DNA of 64,000 nucleotides from Toxoplasma gondii ME49 (GCF_000006565.2 NC_031480.1:2485975-2549974); one strand, 5' to 3'. Positions 38,201-52,977 are shown, counted from the first letter of the stretch. Numbers and translations: made by a program. Notes: a model not told the origin generated them from the letters alone.

Positions 38201-41200
38201 TGTGAATGAGAATACTGTGGAGAAACTAAGAGGTCACTGCGACCCTCCTTGAACTACTGCCCTTTTGTTTCCTTCCATCCTTATTTGTTTTGCTGTGATG
38301 TCACTTTATTTCCGATTTCGCGCGCCCAACAAGGCGCGCCTGCGGACGTTCGGAGCCGGTGCGTGCGTACCTGAGAGGCAGTCACGGGGACGATCTGTCG
38401 AATTTGATTCGCTCGCTGTTGTTTTTCTCTCTGGTATTTTTGGATATCTTTCTGCGTTTGTTGCACCCGCTCTGCATGCACTTTCTCCAGCCCCGTCTGT
38501 TTCACCTGCTCCTGCGTCCGCGAAGAGACGAAGAGCCGAACGCACGGGAAGAGGAAACAGCAGTCCGAGAGGCAACAGAAACAGAGAGAGTCCAAGAGAC
38601 CCGCGACAGATGAGAGACGCCGGAAAGGGGAGAACGAAAAGCGAGTGAGTGAGGCGTTGATCAGTGGCTACGTTTCGTTACAGGGCGACACTGCCGCCAA
38701 CACTGCCTCTGCAACGAGTGAGCCTCGATAGAGGCTCACCTCTCGAGATTACCGTGCTGCTAGAATCGGCCCCCGTCTTCTCTGGAGAAGAGAGAAGGAC
38801 TCGTGACTCAAAAAGACATAGCGGCTGTTGGTTGGCCTGGCAATTCAGGGGGGCAGTCCAGAATTGTGGAGTGTGAATCGAGCTCTGCTATCTGTGCAGT
38901 GTTGCGACGAATCAGTCGAGTCTCGTAACAGAGCGCGAGAAAACTGTTTATGCTTTTCGAGGCACTATCAGCAGTGGGGTAGCCGCTACCTGGACCCTGC
39001 TGAATAACTGGAGTAGTGCGTTTTACGCCGAACAACTGTCGGTGCCTCTCTAGATTAATCGGTGCCGGTGAATTTGCGTATCAATCACTTTCGGAAGTTC
39101 TACCAGACTCCGTTCTCCAAATAGATGGCACAAGTAACCTGAAACGCGAACGAGTAACTTTCGGCGCTCATCGACGAGTCTCCTTGGTAGTGCCATCTCT
39201 CTCAACATCAGTCCATTCCCATGTGATTGTACCGAGATAAGGGAGGCGGGGAGAGTGTGCCGCGAGCGCGAACGCGCCTCACCTTCTTCAGCTCTTCAAA
39301 CTCCTTCTTCAGCGCCGTCGCCTTCATCTCAGTCTCGAGTTTTATATCCCTAGGAAGAGTGCATGCACCAAAACGAAAAACCGCGTAGCACAAACAGGAT
39401 GCGCATGCGCCAGAGATTGAGCAGCGAAACTTGTCAAAACACGATTGCAATGCAAAAGGAGACACAACAACACAGAGAAAGATCAGACCCTCTCGAGGTC
39501 CGGCAGGAAAAGAGAGAGTGGCGCTCGACGCGCTGAGCAGGTCCCAGCCAACGGAAGCGGAGCGCAAGGAAGAAGAAAGGTCGCGAAACTGAATGAAAGC
39601 CAGAGAAGTAGAAGAAGCAAGAAGAAGTAGCAGAGGAGGACCACGAAGTAAGGGGAGAAACGTGGAGGAAGAGAGAGAAGTGAAGAAAGGGGGAAGCAGA
39701 GGAAAGAGAAGTAAAGCGGAAAGGAAGACCTCGACGAAAAGCAACGGCAGAGGATACAGACGAAGCAGAGGATACACGAAGGAGGCAGAGGCATGCGGCG
39801 CGGAAAAAGGAAACAGAAATAGACTCTTATGAAAACAGAAGATAACGAAGTTTAAGTCGACACCCGCTGTCTTCGGTGTCACCCATAGCGAGTGTTTGCT
39901 GTAGAGAAAAATATCTCCGAGAGACGCCCACGAACCTCAGCTCAAGCACATTTTCGTAGAGTTGCATGTCGCATCCGGGAGGGGCTGCGTCTTCCTCGAG
40001 ATCGTCGTCATCGTCGTCTTCGTCTTCGTCATCTGGAAACAAGCATAGGGCCTAGAGTCACGAGGCGCAACTTGTTCTTCTTGGCTGTTAGGCTATTCAA
40101 GTGCGTCTCACCGTTACCAATACTTCGCTTCCACGCTCAAGACAGAAATGCTACCAGAGACACACACGCGAGAGAGAATGAACAAAACCAAGAGCGCGGA
40201 AATCGAGTTCTGGCCACACAAGACCTAGTGGAGACACCCTCTAAATATTCCTGTCCGGATGGCGACGAGTCCCGGGTGTGGTAGAAGAGTTCTCACAACC
40301 ATTTTTTCCGCGGAAACTGGAAAACATGGGCAATCTCACGGCTGCGTGCAAGCCAGGGAAAAGGAAAGGACCATTTTCGTCAAGTGAGCCAAACCCTGAG
40401 GCTTCTATCACCACGGACACCCATGTGATTCTCTCACATGCATATCTGCTTCTCTCTCTGTACATATATATCTCTATCTATATATACTTATATATATATA
40501 TATATGAGTGGCTGAAGGGGTCCGGTGTAGGATGGGAGGTTTCCGTGTCATTGCTGAGTGAAGATCTACTGTTCGGGATATTGAGGAAATGCGGTTCCCC
40601 ACCGGTTGGTGAAATCGAACTGTTTCGATTTTTCCCCAGGTCAGCTAGCGATAAGACTTCGTCGAACGGTGAGAGTTACACACGTTGGAGACGCGGTTTT
40701 AGTTCTCTGTTCGCTGTTGGAGCACTCGCGGCCAGAGAGAGAGACATCAATAGTAAGCGGCTCCTCGCATGCTCTCCTCACCGAGTTGTCGAAAGTCTTC
40801 GTCTTCCTCTTCGTCCTCCTCAACGCTGGCTGCCACCGGACGTCTCGCCTTCTTGACCTTGGAGACGCACGCAAAGAAAGGAGCGGCTTGGGGGTTCGAG
40901 AAGGCGAGTTTGAGACAAAGAAAGAAAACCGTTGAGACGGAAACACAGTTCAGAAGACACACGAAAAGTGGGGAGCTTCGTGAATGCCACTGGATCCCAG
41001 AGAGAAGCCTGTGTGCGTCATGAAGGCTGTTTGGATGGTGTTTGTCTGGTCACGAACTCCTTGGGTAGTCCTGTGAGATCGCTCAGCTGCGATGCAGCCT
41101 GGATCCTTTCGTTCTCCTCTCTCAGCGTCTCTCACTGTATCTCCTTCTTCTCTCTCTGCTCTGAACTTCTTTTCGGATCTGAGTGCTTCGTTTTCCTTCG

Positions 41201-44075
41201 CTGTGCCTGCAGGAGCCCTCCCGGCACAACTTTAGAGTTCTCGTCTGCTTGTCGTCGAGTCCCTTCCATTCTGCATGTCAGCTCCGACCTCGAGTCCTCT
41301 GCGTCTCTGTGCGCTCTGCTTCATCTTTCCTCGCTGTCTATATGTGTCTCTTTCCGTATCTGTGTCTCTCCTCTTGTCTCTCTCTGTGAGTCCTTTTCGT
41401 CCTTTGTTCCGCTTCCGCTGACGTCTCTCTCTATTCCAATGTGTGGCTCTGTCTCTCGAATTCCTTTTTCTTTTTTCGAAGTCCCCTATCTGTGCCGGAC
41501 ATGTCTTTCCGGACCTCCCTCTTCTCCGTCTCCTCTTTGTCTGCAAGTTCCCTCTGCTTCGTTTGCCCCTGGAAGTGTCTGTCTCCTTCTTCTCTAATCT
41601 CCCTCTCTCTGCTTCCGTTTCGCCTTCCTCCAGGTTCCCTCGGAAAGATTGCCTCTTCTGTCTCTTTTCTCGGCGTACCTTTCGGTTGAAGAGCTGCAGG
41701 AGTTGGGGGGTGAAGGAATTCTTGGGACCGAGCAGGTCCGCGAGTTGCTGTTTTATCACTTCGTCTGTCGCCTGTCCAAGCAAAACAGTCCCGGCACATC
41801 CCCGTCTGTCCATTTTGCGTTCGGCGTCGGAACTGCACGCTGCAGGGAAACGAGCTCCAGTATAGGGACGCCACTGGACTTTGCTGCTTGCGTAACCTGT
41901 TGAGCAGTGTGTACCGGGGAGCTGGAGAGACACTTTGCTCGAAAAGGTTCAATGAAGACGCATGCGGACGTCCTAGTTCGAGGCACAGAGCGCTTCCTCG
42001 CCCACCAGCGCTGCGTCTCTCTTGGCGCAGAGCTCGCTTGAGAAGAGAGCTTGGTCTGTGCCAGTGCATTTGAGAGACCTCAAAAGTTGCAGACACCAAA
42101 GCGATGTGGAACGCGAGGTCTCGCATTTCGCCTGTCGCCTCCTAGAGACCCAGCTGGCGAGCACTCACAGTCTCTGTCCGAGAAGAAGAACTTTTTTTGG
42201 ACCATGTCCTGGTTTTTCTACGGAAACGGACGAGAGCATGCATTCCTTTTCTGTCTTGTAGGGAGCGTAGCGATACACGGTGCGTATTCCTTTTCGTCTC
42301 GTAAGAGACCACAAGCCGCCACAGAGGACGCGAACTTTGTAAAAGAGAACACCGCAGATCCTGGACATCGGGTGTCCACGCGTCAGTGGTGAGCGTTCAC
42401 ACTCAATACATGTCCATACATGGCAGCGCCGCAAGGCTCTTCAGGCTGCAGCTCTTGGCACTGGCTTCGTTCACAGCTGAGCAGAGAAGAGGGACGGAGA
42501 AGCTGCTGAGCGCGGTCACGAGGGGAACAGCATACCGTGAGCCATCCTCTGACTTATTGGGGATGCTGCTTCCATGCTTAGGCTCGCGTGCAGACGCGCA
42601 GACGCCTGCGGATCGCAAGGGACGAAACTGGAGAAGAAAAGTTACACAAAAGCTACACTTTCGCATCCCAGACTCACAGAGCATTCGGCGAGGGCTCCCT
42701 GCTTTTCGAGGACTTCTTCGTCTATCCAGGCGAGTCGCCGCCGCACTGCCTCCAGGTCGCGGTTTTCGTCTCGAAGTTTCTCCTGAAGACGATTGTCTTC
42801 TTCTTCCATCAGATCCAACAGAGCGAGTTCGTCGAGGAACACCTAAACAGAAGAGGCAGTGCGTGGACAGCGAGAAGCGCTCAGAGAGAGACGGAAAGCC
42901 GGCGAGGCACACAGAATGAAAAAGAGAGAGTCTGGGAGAAGATAAGTGGAGAACGAGAGGAAGGAAGGACAGAGCCTGAGAGAAAGAGCGAAGGGAACGA
43001 GAGGAACGAGAGGAAGGAAGGAAAGAGGCTGGGAGAAAGAGAAACTGAGAATGAGAGGAAGGAAGGAAAGGGGCTGGGAGAAAGCGAAACTGAGAACGAG
43101 AGGAAGGAAGGAAAGAGGCTGGGAGAAAGCGAAACTGAGAACGAGAGGAAGGAAGGAAAGAGGCTGGGAGACGTAGCGAAGAGAACGCGAGGGGGGAAGG
43201 AGAGAAAGAGAGAGAAATAAGGAAGAGAAACAAGGGAGATACAGAGAGAGAAAGAGTGGACAGGGAAGTGACGAAATGAGAGAAACGCCGAACGCGAACA
43301 CCCGAGAATGTGAAGAACGGAAAGAGATGGCAAACGTGAGGGATGCAGAGGGATAACAGGAATCAAATGGAGAGAAAAGCAAAGATACAGAGGAGAGAGA
43401 GGACGGGAGAAGAAACGTGGAAAATGGCGAAAAGGAACGCGACATATCGAACCATATGATCAAACGAAAGAGATAAGAAGAAGAACTGCAAGCCACTGCC
43501 TCAGCGAAGACCAGCGGTCATGATGCGTTTTGCAAGACAAGAAAAAGACAGCAGAGACGAGACGACGCGACGGAACTTTGGGGAAAAGTAGGACGTTAAA
43601 GAATAGCGAGTCTCGGCATTTACAGCCTCGTCCTTCTTCTTCCACTGAATGAAAAAAGAAAAGAGGCGTACAAGGTGCTGCAAATCTGCGAGCTTCGAGA
43701 GCTCCAAGAGGCCGCCTCGTTCTGCGTGCAAACGAGAAAGCTTCTCGTCGAACTCCACCAATTCTGTGCACATCTGAACGTCGGCAAAACGTAGCGAAGA
43801 AAACGGCATTTCTGACGCTCGTGATGGATCGACAACTTCATTCCTTCCTTCTCCAGGGGTGGCTTGCCCTGGGTCACCCACGCTGAAGAAGGTGCTCATC
43901 TCTCTCTCTACTTATCTATGTACCTACCACTGTGTATCGTTCTCTCTCTCGAAACGAATATATCTGTATACACCTGTCTTGCTCCATCTGTCTCTGCAGC
44001 TCTCACTCTCGCTCTGTTTCCCTTTTTTCGATCCTCCTCTCTCTGCCACCCTCTCTCTCCCCATATACATATATA

Positions 44076-44116
<41 letters not shown>

Positions 44117-47100
44117 TTACACGTATTAGCGTCTCTCTATCGCTGCATTTTCTTTCGCGGTTTCTCTCTGTATCTATCTACCTCACGTCAGTGATCTGTG
44201 TCTTTATCGCCGTATAGATGGGGCTAAGCATGTACACGCATTCATGTCTGTTTTCCCTCGTTACGGAAGGGAGAGCCTTGTCGGTCGTCGGTTCGTCTCT
44301 CGAGCGTTTTCGTTCTGTGCATGTTGTTTCCTCTGCTTTCTCTGTCGCTCCAAGTGTTGTGGCTTCTTCGGTGTTTTCCGTTTTTGTTTGGTGAGCGAGT
44401 AAACGGAGGAAAACGTTCCAAGTTTTGAAAGCGTCACGAACGGTTCTTGAAACTTGCACGCTTCTCTGATCCTTAGACAGCCTCTGGGCTTCCTCCCGGT
44501 TCCTAGGTTCTCTGGTTTCCGCCTTCCCTCCTTGAGGTTCACCTGACTTTCCTCCCTGCCTTCGCTGGAGCCTGTGACAACACTGGCCCCACACCATCGG
44601 TTCTTCGTCTTCAGTTTTTCTCCTCTTCTGTTTCTTCCTCTGCATTTGCTGTGCTTTCCTGTTCTTCTGCCTCTTCGGTTTCTGCCCCATGCTCCGTGCT
44701 GCGCTCCCTTCTCCCGCTCCATGGTGGCTTGTCTGTCTCTGCTTCTGTCGCTTCTCTTTGGACTATCTTACTCTCTCCAGCAGGTGCCGAATCTGAAGCG
44801 CCAGTGCGTCGCTCCGAGTCTCTGTTGGTTGGGAGCGTCTCGCCGCGCTCTGGAATCGCAAGCAAGCCGCCGTGAGTTCCTCCTTCGTCAGATCATTCCT
44901 CATGCCGCGTGCGAAGGCCGCGCTTCTTCCGCGCTTCGAGCTCGCCTCTTCTCGGTGTGATTCTGACCTTCTCTGCGCTTCGCCCAACAGCAAACGCAGC
45001 TCTTCGGCCTCCGTTTGAGTGAGCGGCCTCGCACGGTGCTCCCTCCTTCCTGCCCGCCTGCGGAAAGAAAGAACGCTTTGTTTTCGCCTCGGTGTCAACA
45101 TCGGTGCCGCATGACAAAGACAAGGCGAGAAAAGAGCAGGCTACCGAGACGAAAGGGAGTCGGTCGAAAGTGGAACACAGTTCGCATTTCGCTCTTGGAG
45201 AAGAAACCTTTTCTTTGCCTCCGCCTTTCGAATTTTCATACTCGCGCTGGCGCCTGTTAACTCTGCTGGCGGCCGGACAATCAGAGTCGAGTTTTCTCCG
45301 CATGTCCGCGTCGGTCGCTATTTCCTTTTTTTGTTTCTTTCTTTCTCAGTTCTCTCTTCCTCCCCTGGCTGCTCTCGTTTTCTTCTCTTTTCTGACCATT
45401 TTTTTCTTTTTTCTCGTGTCGCGTACTTCTTCCTTCTCCCCTCTATTCTTCTTCGTCTCCCGTCCTTCGCTTCCCTCTGTGTATTGCTGCACTGACGAAG
45501 TGAACGAAGGAGCTGAGAGCCTTCCTGGCATGAGAAGGACTCTGCGGAGGAGCAAGCCGAAGACACTACTCCGACTTTCTGTCTTTCACGAAAATCTTCA
45601 GCCCCGTTATCAAAGGACTTCCGGCAGTCAAACCAGCTAAACGCTCCACGGGCTGTATCCCTACAGGTGAGCAGTCGATTCCCTCTCGTGTGCTCTGCCC
45701 TGGAATTCTACGGAACAGGTCCTCAATGCAACGCGACTTCGACGCTGTCCTAAGCCTCAGACGGTGATACGAAACATTTCAGTTTCTGCTCGAAGCTTCA
45801 CTCGGAGCTGCACGTGCGGCTACGTGTCGACGGATGAAGCAGAAGCACATATCCAGGCAATTCAAAAGGTTTTCAGTCGCTGAAAACGACGGTTCACCTC
45901 GTTTCTTTGCTTGATATACAGAGCCACAGAAACCTGACGACGCGGGTGATTCAAAGGTTTCCCAGAGGATACTTATTTCTACTTTGCCTTGTCCGTCTTA
46001 CCCCCAACGAGACGACGCGCCTGCGTTGGCAAGGTCGGATGATACTTCAGGGATTAGGATTTCCTCTGCAGGTCTTCTGGGGTCCGACGATTGCTGCTCT
46101 CCTGCTCGGGTCGGCAAGCCATATCGACGGCTACTGTAGAGGTCGCTTAGAAGAGCCTTCAGGCCAGGAAATGTCACTGTTTCGCCTTCCGAAAGAAGCG
46201 TTTCCACGAGGGCGGGGAGGTCGTCTGCTTTCCACTCTGCGCGCACAGCTGCCGGAGGCGAAGCAGACGCTGCGACGGACGAACCTCCCCAGCGACTGGA
46301 CGGACGCTGCTTGCGAAGGAACAGTCTGGGAAGGAGAACGAAAACGAAAAGAGAAAGCAGTGGGAGAGAAAACAGAAAGAATAGGAGACAAAGAAGATAT
46401 AACGGAGAGTGCGCGGGAGACACAGGGAAGACAAGAACGTGAGAGAAACAGGGGACCAAAGGGTATGAGGATACGAAAGAAAGAGAAGGGCAGTGAGTGA
46501 GAGAGGAAGCGACGAACAAAGCGTAAGATAGTAAACGACAACGGGGAGAACAAAGAGCAAGCGAGACAGAGAAGAACAGCGTGAAACAGAAGACCAAAAA
46601 GCCGAGAATAAGAGAGAGAGAGGAAACAGTGGGGAGAAGCAGAAGCAGCAGAAGCAGCAGAAGCAGGGGCAGAGAAGTGGATATGAACAATGAGGCAGAG
46701 AGCGCACAATAGCAGCAAAAACAGGGACTCAAGCCAGAGAGAACGAGGCGGAATACAGAAAGAAGCAACCAGAAGGCGAGAGGAGAGAGAAGGAGAGAGG
46801 AGAGAGAAGGATACACTGAAATAACAGAAACAAGCTGCTGAGCATCCAGTCAAGCTGCCAATCAGTTCATCGTCTGACTCTTTTCTCTTTCACTGTCTAA
46901 TGGCCTTGCCTCCTTGTGCTTCTCCGTTATGCTCCTTTCTTCCTTTCCCCAAATCTATGCCTTCTCCCTTTCCTGTTGCTTGTAGAAACATCACAAAAGC
47001 CTTTTCTCCCTCGTGTTTCATCAAACGCTTCCATCCCTGCGGAAGCGTCTTGAGCGTCCCTACACTGATCATTTGTCCTTTTTGTTGTTCCGCCCTCGTA

Positions 47101-48914
47101 CGCCAACTCCGTTTCTCCGGATGTTCAGTCTACCCCTTCCCCGTACATGCATGCATGTATATATGGCTAAGCCAACATATCCATATCTATCTATCTATAT
47201 CTATCTATATATATATATATATATACTTGCTTATTTATTTCGGTATACTTGTAAATATGAGTGAATGAATTAGATCCGTGCAACTGTGAAACTCAATACC
47301 ACCCTATACTTCTTTGTACATTCATGTGTATATGAATGTTGATCTACCAATCTGTCTACTTCTTATCTCTCTGTCTATTTCTGCTTCATACCGTTCTCCT
47401 CGTGTTTCACACTTCCTTCCATTGTCTCCACATTCCTGTCCCTAACCATATTTTTTCTGTGGCGCCTCTGCTTCTACCTCTACAATCTCCGTTGTTTCAA
47501 CTTTCGTCATATCCCGAACCGTCATGCCGTGTGTCGACCCTTCCCGCTTCTGTCTCTCTGTTCTCAGAGCTGCGCGTTACTCTAGGACTTTGCTGCGCGT
47601 TTCGCACGTTGGCCGCCGTCGTATTTTACCCTTTGCTTCTCCGTGAACTTACAGAAGGTCCTCTTTGGTCAGGCGCGTCATCGTGCACTCTGGGAATGCC
47701 AGGCTCAGATCGTCGTCTTTGGGCTCTTCCGCCTTCTCGCTCTGGCGTTTCTCAGCCAACTCAGCCTTCCTCGACTGTTCATCTCCGCCGCCGCTGGTCG
47801 CCCCCAAGAGCGTCTCAACAGTCGCGAGAACATACTCTCCAACTCTGAGGATGCGTGATCGACTCTCAGTCTCTTCCGGCTCTTTCTCCGCAGTTTCTGG
47901 GCTGCACTCGTCAGTCTCGCCTCCGCCTTCTCTGCGCCTGCCCAGCTTTGCCTTCTCTGCCTCGGCCGCATGCAGTTCCCGTAAACTGGCACAGAGTACG
48001 TACACCCCAGCGCTCAGGCGCTCCCTCACCTCGTCTCGGAGACGCGCCAGCGAATAGACTTGCATGTTGAATCTCATCACGCGTTCTTGAACAAAACGAA
48101 GTAGCCGACGAATTTCCTCTCTCTTCGTGCCTGCTGTCACCCTGCAACGCCAGCGGCAGAGCAACAAAGACAGGAGTGAAACGCAGAAGAGGAAGCATGG
48201 GCGCGAGGTAGAGGAAGGCGAATATCCAGGGGCGGCTCTGGGAGAGAGAAAGAGTGAAGAAGAGAAGAAGAGAGAAAGAGACAGAAAGAGAGAGGAAGAG
48301 GTGAAGAGAGGAAGATCGAAGGAAAAAGGAAGTAAGAGAGAAGACGGCCACAAGAGAGGAAAAGAGGGAGACGACAAGAGGAAGAGCGAAGCAGCGAAAA
48401 GGAGGCATGTAGAAGAAGAAGTGAAAAGAGAAATAGAGAAGTAGGGGTGAAGAGAGGAATTGAGAGACAAACGGTAAAGAGGGAAAAATTGAAATAGGTG
48501 GAGAGAAGGGGAGAAGGAGAGAGCGAATAAGAAAAGGAGAGAATGAAGAGGAAAAGAGAAGGAAAGGGAGGTAGAGATAGAGAGAGAAAAGGGGAGAAGG
48601 AGAAACGGAGAGATCAGGTGAAAAACTTAGGAAGCAGGATAGAAAACGAGAAAGGTACCAAGCAAACGAGAATAAGAGGGAGACAAGGAAACCCCAGAGG
48701 GAGGGGGTCGTTCGTAACTGAAGCAGATGCTGAAGATCGAAAGTGACAAAGCGACACCAACACTTTCGGGACTCGATGTGAATCCCGTAACAGGAATATG
48801 TATATATATGCATATATATGTATAAGTGTATATATATATATATATATACATTTATATATATATATATATAAGTATATACATTAATATATATATATATATA
48901 AATATATACATTAA

Positions 48915-48954
<40 letters not shown>

Positions 48955-48960
48955 TATACG

Positions 48961-48994
<34 letters not shown>

Positions 48995-49041
48995 TGTATA
49001 CATTAATATATATACATATATACATTAATATATATATATAT

Positions 49042-49085
<44 letters not shown>

Positions 49086-49156
49086 TAATATAGATATACA
49101 TATATATATATATACATTATATATATATATATATATATATAGATATAAATATATAC

Positions 49157-49195
<39 letters not shown>

Positions 49196-52100
49196 TAGGT
49201 CTGCTTGCCAGAATCAGTGTATTCATGGGAATGTGCGTCCTAGCTTCATTGGATATGGATATCGGCCGAGATTAAGTAGATGTTGACATATGCTGATAGG
49301 AGTGTGTGTGTAGAGTTCCTGCATGGAATCTGCGAATAAATCAGAAGGACCGTGAGGTTGATTCGTAGTTCGCACATGCTTTCAACAGCGAATGTGTCGT
49401 CAGTTTTAAATCTCTGGACTCCCAAGGTGGCGCTGGCTTCCGCAATTCTTCGTCGATCCGTTGGGTCCTCGTAACTCGCGTCTGGCTTCGCGGCCAAGAG
49501 CCGCTCGCGCTCTCTCTGCCGCTCGGCCCTGCGCCCCTCCCGAGCTGCAGCTGGACAGACAGCCAAAGGTGAGAAGTAGCCGGAACGTGAGAAGCCTCGA
49601 AGGAGAGAGAGAGAACGGTTGGCGATCAGCAGAGACCTCAGGAGAGAAAGCAAGCCTCAGACATCAAGACCCACAGAGGCGCAACTGGATGGGAGGTCAA
49701 GGAAGGTCCTAGAAAGATTATAAACCGGAATACGATAGAAATATGGAAGAGCGGGGAACAGCATAGGCGATCTGGCGCGGTTTCTACGAGACAGCGAAGG
49801 AGCAAGACAAGAGACACACACCCACGCTGACTTCGTCAATACTCAGAGGCGAGAGATGAATCGCAGGCGACACCGCTAGAGCTTCGGAATGATAAACGGG
49901 AGAGAAACCGACATCCACAAGTGCGTTTTCCATCTGTTACCTGCGACTCTCTCTTCCACCTACATCGGGACCTACGCGCTCACTTACTTGTACGCAGAGT
50001 CACACATGACACAAGTGCATATTTACCTATATATATATATATATATATATATACACGTATTTGTGTATTCGTGTATAAATCAATATGCATATGAATGCAT
50101 GCATAAGGATGTTCATGGAGGTGTTGAGAGAAGAGGTGTGTTTTTCCTTTCTGTACTGTTTGTGCGATTGCCTGTGTAGGATTTCGCGGTTTACTAGGAG
50201 GAGCTGAGAGGGATTGTTTTTCGCTGGCGCTTCTGAAACGCACCGTGGCTTTCCTCGGCTGCGTGCTCCGCGATTCTTGTTTCTTCGCTGGTTCGCGTTT
50301 CTGACTTCTCTCTGCGTTCGTCCGGCACTGTGTTCTCAACTGTTCGTCCCTTGAGACTGGCGGCCTCGGCGCTCAGCGGATTGGGCAATTCCGAAGCGTC
50401 TTCGCGCCGAGCGGGGGTCTCCGGTCGCGTCTGAGGCTCCATCAGCTTCACCCCCCCTAGGGGCATGCGCACACCTGTGGACTGCTCGCAGGGTGGATTT
50501 GCATGCAGGCGCTCGGCTCTTCCGTCCCCAGGACCCAAGCGGCCTGCGAGGCGCGCCTGCAGAAGCAGGACCGTTTGCTGCTGCACCTGTGCTCGCAGCG
50601 ATATCCGCGTTTCTTCGGAAACCATTGAGCGTCGCACAGCCGAAGTCGCCTCGGCCAGGAAGGAAGACGGCTGCTCCCCTGCGGAGAAAGTGAACGCCCA
50701 AGTGTGGACACAGGCGTCTCTCGGAGACAGCGTCGCCTCCGACCTGCTGAACGTGACGCGTTCAGTCGAACAGGTTTCTCGCGCGACCCCACACGAATAA
50801 GGCTCCACGCGCAAACCTCAGCTGTCTCGAAAATGCTGGTGAAGCGCCATACACTTTACAGAAATAGGCAGGGAGTGGTGGAAACCCCAGCGCCCTAAAG
50901 CCAAAGCGCGTTCACAGTTAAGTATTGCACCCCAGGCCATGACGCAGAAGACACAACTTATCCTACTAACATGCCTATATATATATATAGAGAGAGAGAG
51001 AGAGTTATATATATATATATATATATAGATATAGATATAGATTGATAGATAGATATACACAGTGCAAGCATACAGCCGAGTATGCATCTATACTTGGATA
51101 TTTTAGGACGAAAGAGAGGCAGGGCTATATGGGAGAAAAGCTGACCGTCGGCATCGTTGTCACGGTCGTGTGACACAGTTGTCCTAGTTTCTTTGAGCGC
51201 TTTTTTTCGCGTTCCTTCGTTGGGACGCATGGCTGGGAGACTCGAGTTGTTGGTTTCAGCAGGCTTTGTCGCTCTAAAGGGGACTTCTGCTCTGGTCGTA
51301 ACTCCACCCTCCAAGGCAGGAGGAGCTTCGCTTGGGCTTGGCGAGCTTCGAGACGCCTGAGCGGTTTCGTGAGGCGATGGAAGAGCGTCTGAATATTCCT
51401 GAGAGAATCCGAGTCGGACAGGACAGTGCACTACGTGGTACAACCAGCGACTGCGGTGAATGTCAACATCCTACGATGTTGAGAGATGTCTCCACATGCG
51501 GTCGGATGGTTGCTAGAAGGGTGCTTGAGTGCCCGCCATTTTTTGCCGCATTCAAGTGCCATTTCGCTGGCAGGGCGTCCCGATGAACGGGGTCGTGACT
51601 GCTCAAAGAGAATCGACTAAACATCAGGTTTCTCCAGATTATGAAGTTCCCCAGGGTACAGCTAGATTGTGCTGCGGCACGACGAACGGTCACAAGGTGT
51701 CAGGCCGGCAAGAATCCGATCGGCCTATTCGTGGAGAGTCGCAAGAAGAAGGCGACGGCCGTTTTGTCGCTTGCGTAGGTCTGGAGACGCTGGTAAAAGC
51801 CTTTGTGTCTACCAAGCTCACTGCGTGTCTCGACCGAGGTGTAAAGATACAGAAGCTACTTTCATTGCGGCAGCAACAACACAAGACGTCGGCGAAGAAG
51901 CGAACGAGAGCCAGAGTCAATCGGAGAGAAAGCGACAGGAGGCAGAGACGGAACCAGAGGAAGAAACAAGGAAAACGGATTCCCTGTGACTAAGATAAGG
52001 AGGATACCAAGAAGAAGAGAAGAAGGGGGAAGAGCCGAAGGAAGAAAAGACAACGCAGGAGAACGAGGGGAGGAAGAATGGAAAACATGGAGGAGAAGTC

Positions 52101-52977
52101 AGACACAAACGACTAGAGGAGGAAAGAGGAAAGAAACAAGAGGAAGAGAAGCAGAAGTGAGAGAAGAGACAAGAAAAGGAGGAAACACCGAAAAAGTGAG
52201 GACGAAGCAAGAGAAGACGAAAGTAAGAAAAGGGAAAACGCCAGGCGGTTCTGGAGGCTACGCAACATCAGTCCAAGAGAACCAGGAACAGCAAAAAAGA
52301 TATCAGGAAGAACGAACGCAGAGAAGAACGGAGGAACTCGCGAAACGTCCAGATGATTCACGGGAGGAAAAGGGGAACGCAGGAATGACAGGGAGAAGGA
52401 AGGGAGAGAAGCGAGAAAGGCCGAGACGAGGTCTTGCATCTTAAAAAAACCGAAATTGCAGAAAGACCCCAAACATGCGAGGCACAGAGCCCAAAGCAAT
52501 TCTGAATGAAGACACCAAGGCGACGGCTGACTGCTTGGATACCCAAGAGACGCATAGTGTGATCGATCTGAGTGCCTCTGTGTTGCACTCTCTCGGTACA
52601 TTGCGTGCTCGTTTGCTTTGTTGCCTGATTTCTGCGGTAGTGATCCTCCTTTCCATTTCTTCGCTTTCGCTACCAGAGAGAACGGCCTTTGTTGGAGACA
52701 CGGCAGAGTCCGAAGAGTCGTAGGGCTGAGAAAGGACTCCACCTTCGTCCCACTGAGGTTTGCAGTAAATCGCGTCTAAGTAAAACAGGAGACGGAAAGA
52801 GAAAGCGAATCCCAAACGAACTGCGCGAATTGAAGAAAGAAAAGTCTCGTCTTGAACATAAAGCTATCTACATGCATGCAAATAAATATATGCCATATGG
52901 AAGTGCACCTTGAGTTGCCGTGTCTATACATACCCTCGCATTAATATGCATGCGTAGATCTATACAAGTCGTTATAC

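Larger units (their letters stand above)
34544..48141 (-). other. CFAP44-like C-terminal coiled-coil region
   Basis: Exons: 47653-48141, 46002-46295, 44772-45057, 43624-43773, 42678-42842, 41679-41771, 40782-40857, 39936-40032, 39283-39349, 38371-38511, 37416-37543, 36924-37017, 35996-36175, 35355-35552 and 34544-34741. Marks in order: [79 protein letters not shown]; an acidic run ending [54 protein letters not shown] with [27 protein letters not shown]; and a final coil [20 protein letters not shown]. Most exons are 60-200 bases, phase 0, and hold one conserved block each. An additional small exon near 45480-45660 is possible, but phase 2 to phase 2 joining of 46002 and 45057 needs none. The acceptor at 46296 is ambiguous. 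Confidence 0.75.

Noticed and set aside
42403..43496. Minus-strand open frames rich in Leu/Ser/Phe (up to 276 residues)
   Set aside because: They arise from the 45-bp purine-rich repeat and neighbouring GA-rich intron; only 42678-42842 has conserved coiled-coil sequence and splice sites.
45998..46853. Two overlapping minus-strand hydrophobic open frames extending to 46853
   Set aside because: Beyond 46295 they cover a purine-rich intron tract and show only Leu/Ser/Phe bias; only the 3' part reads as conserved coding sequence, in one frame.
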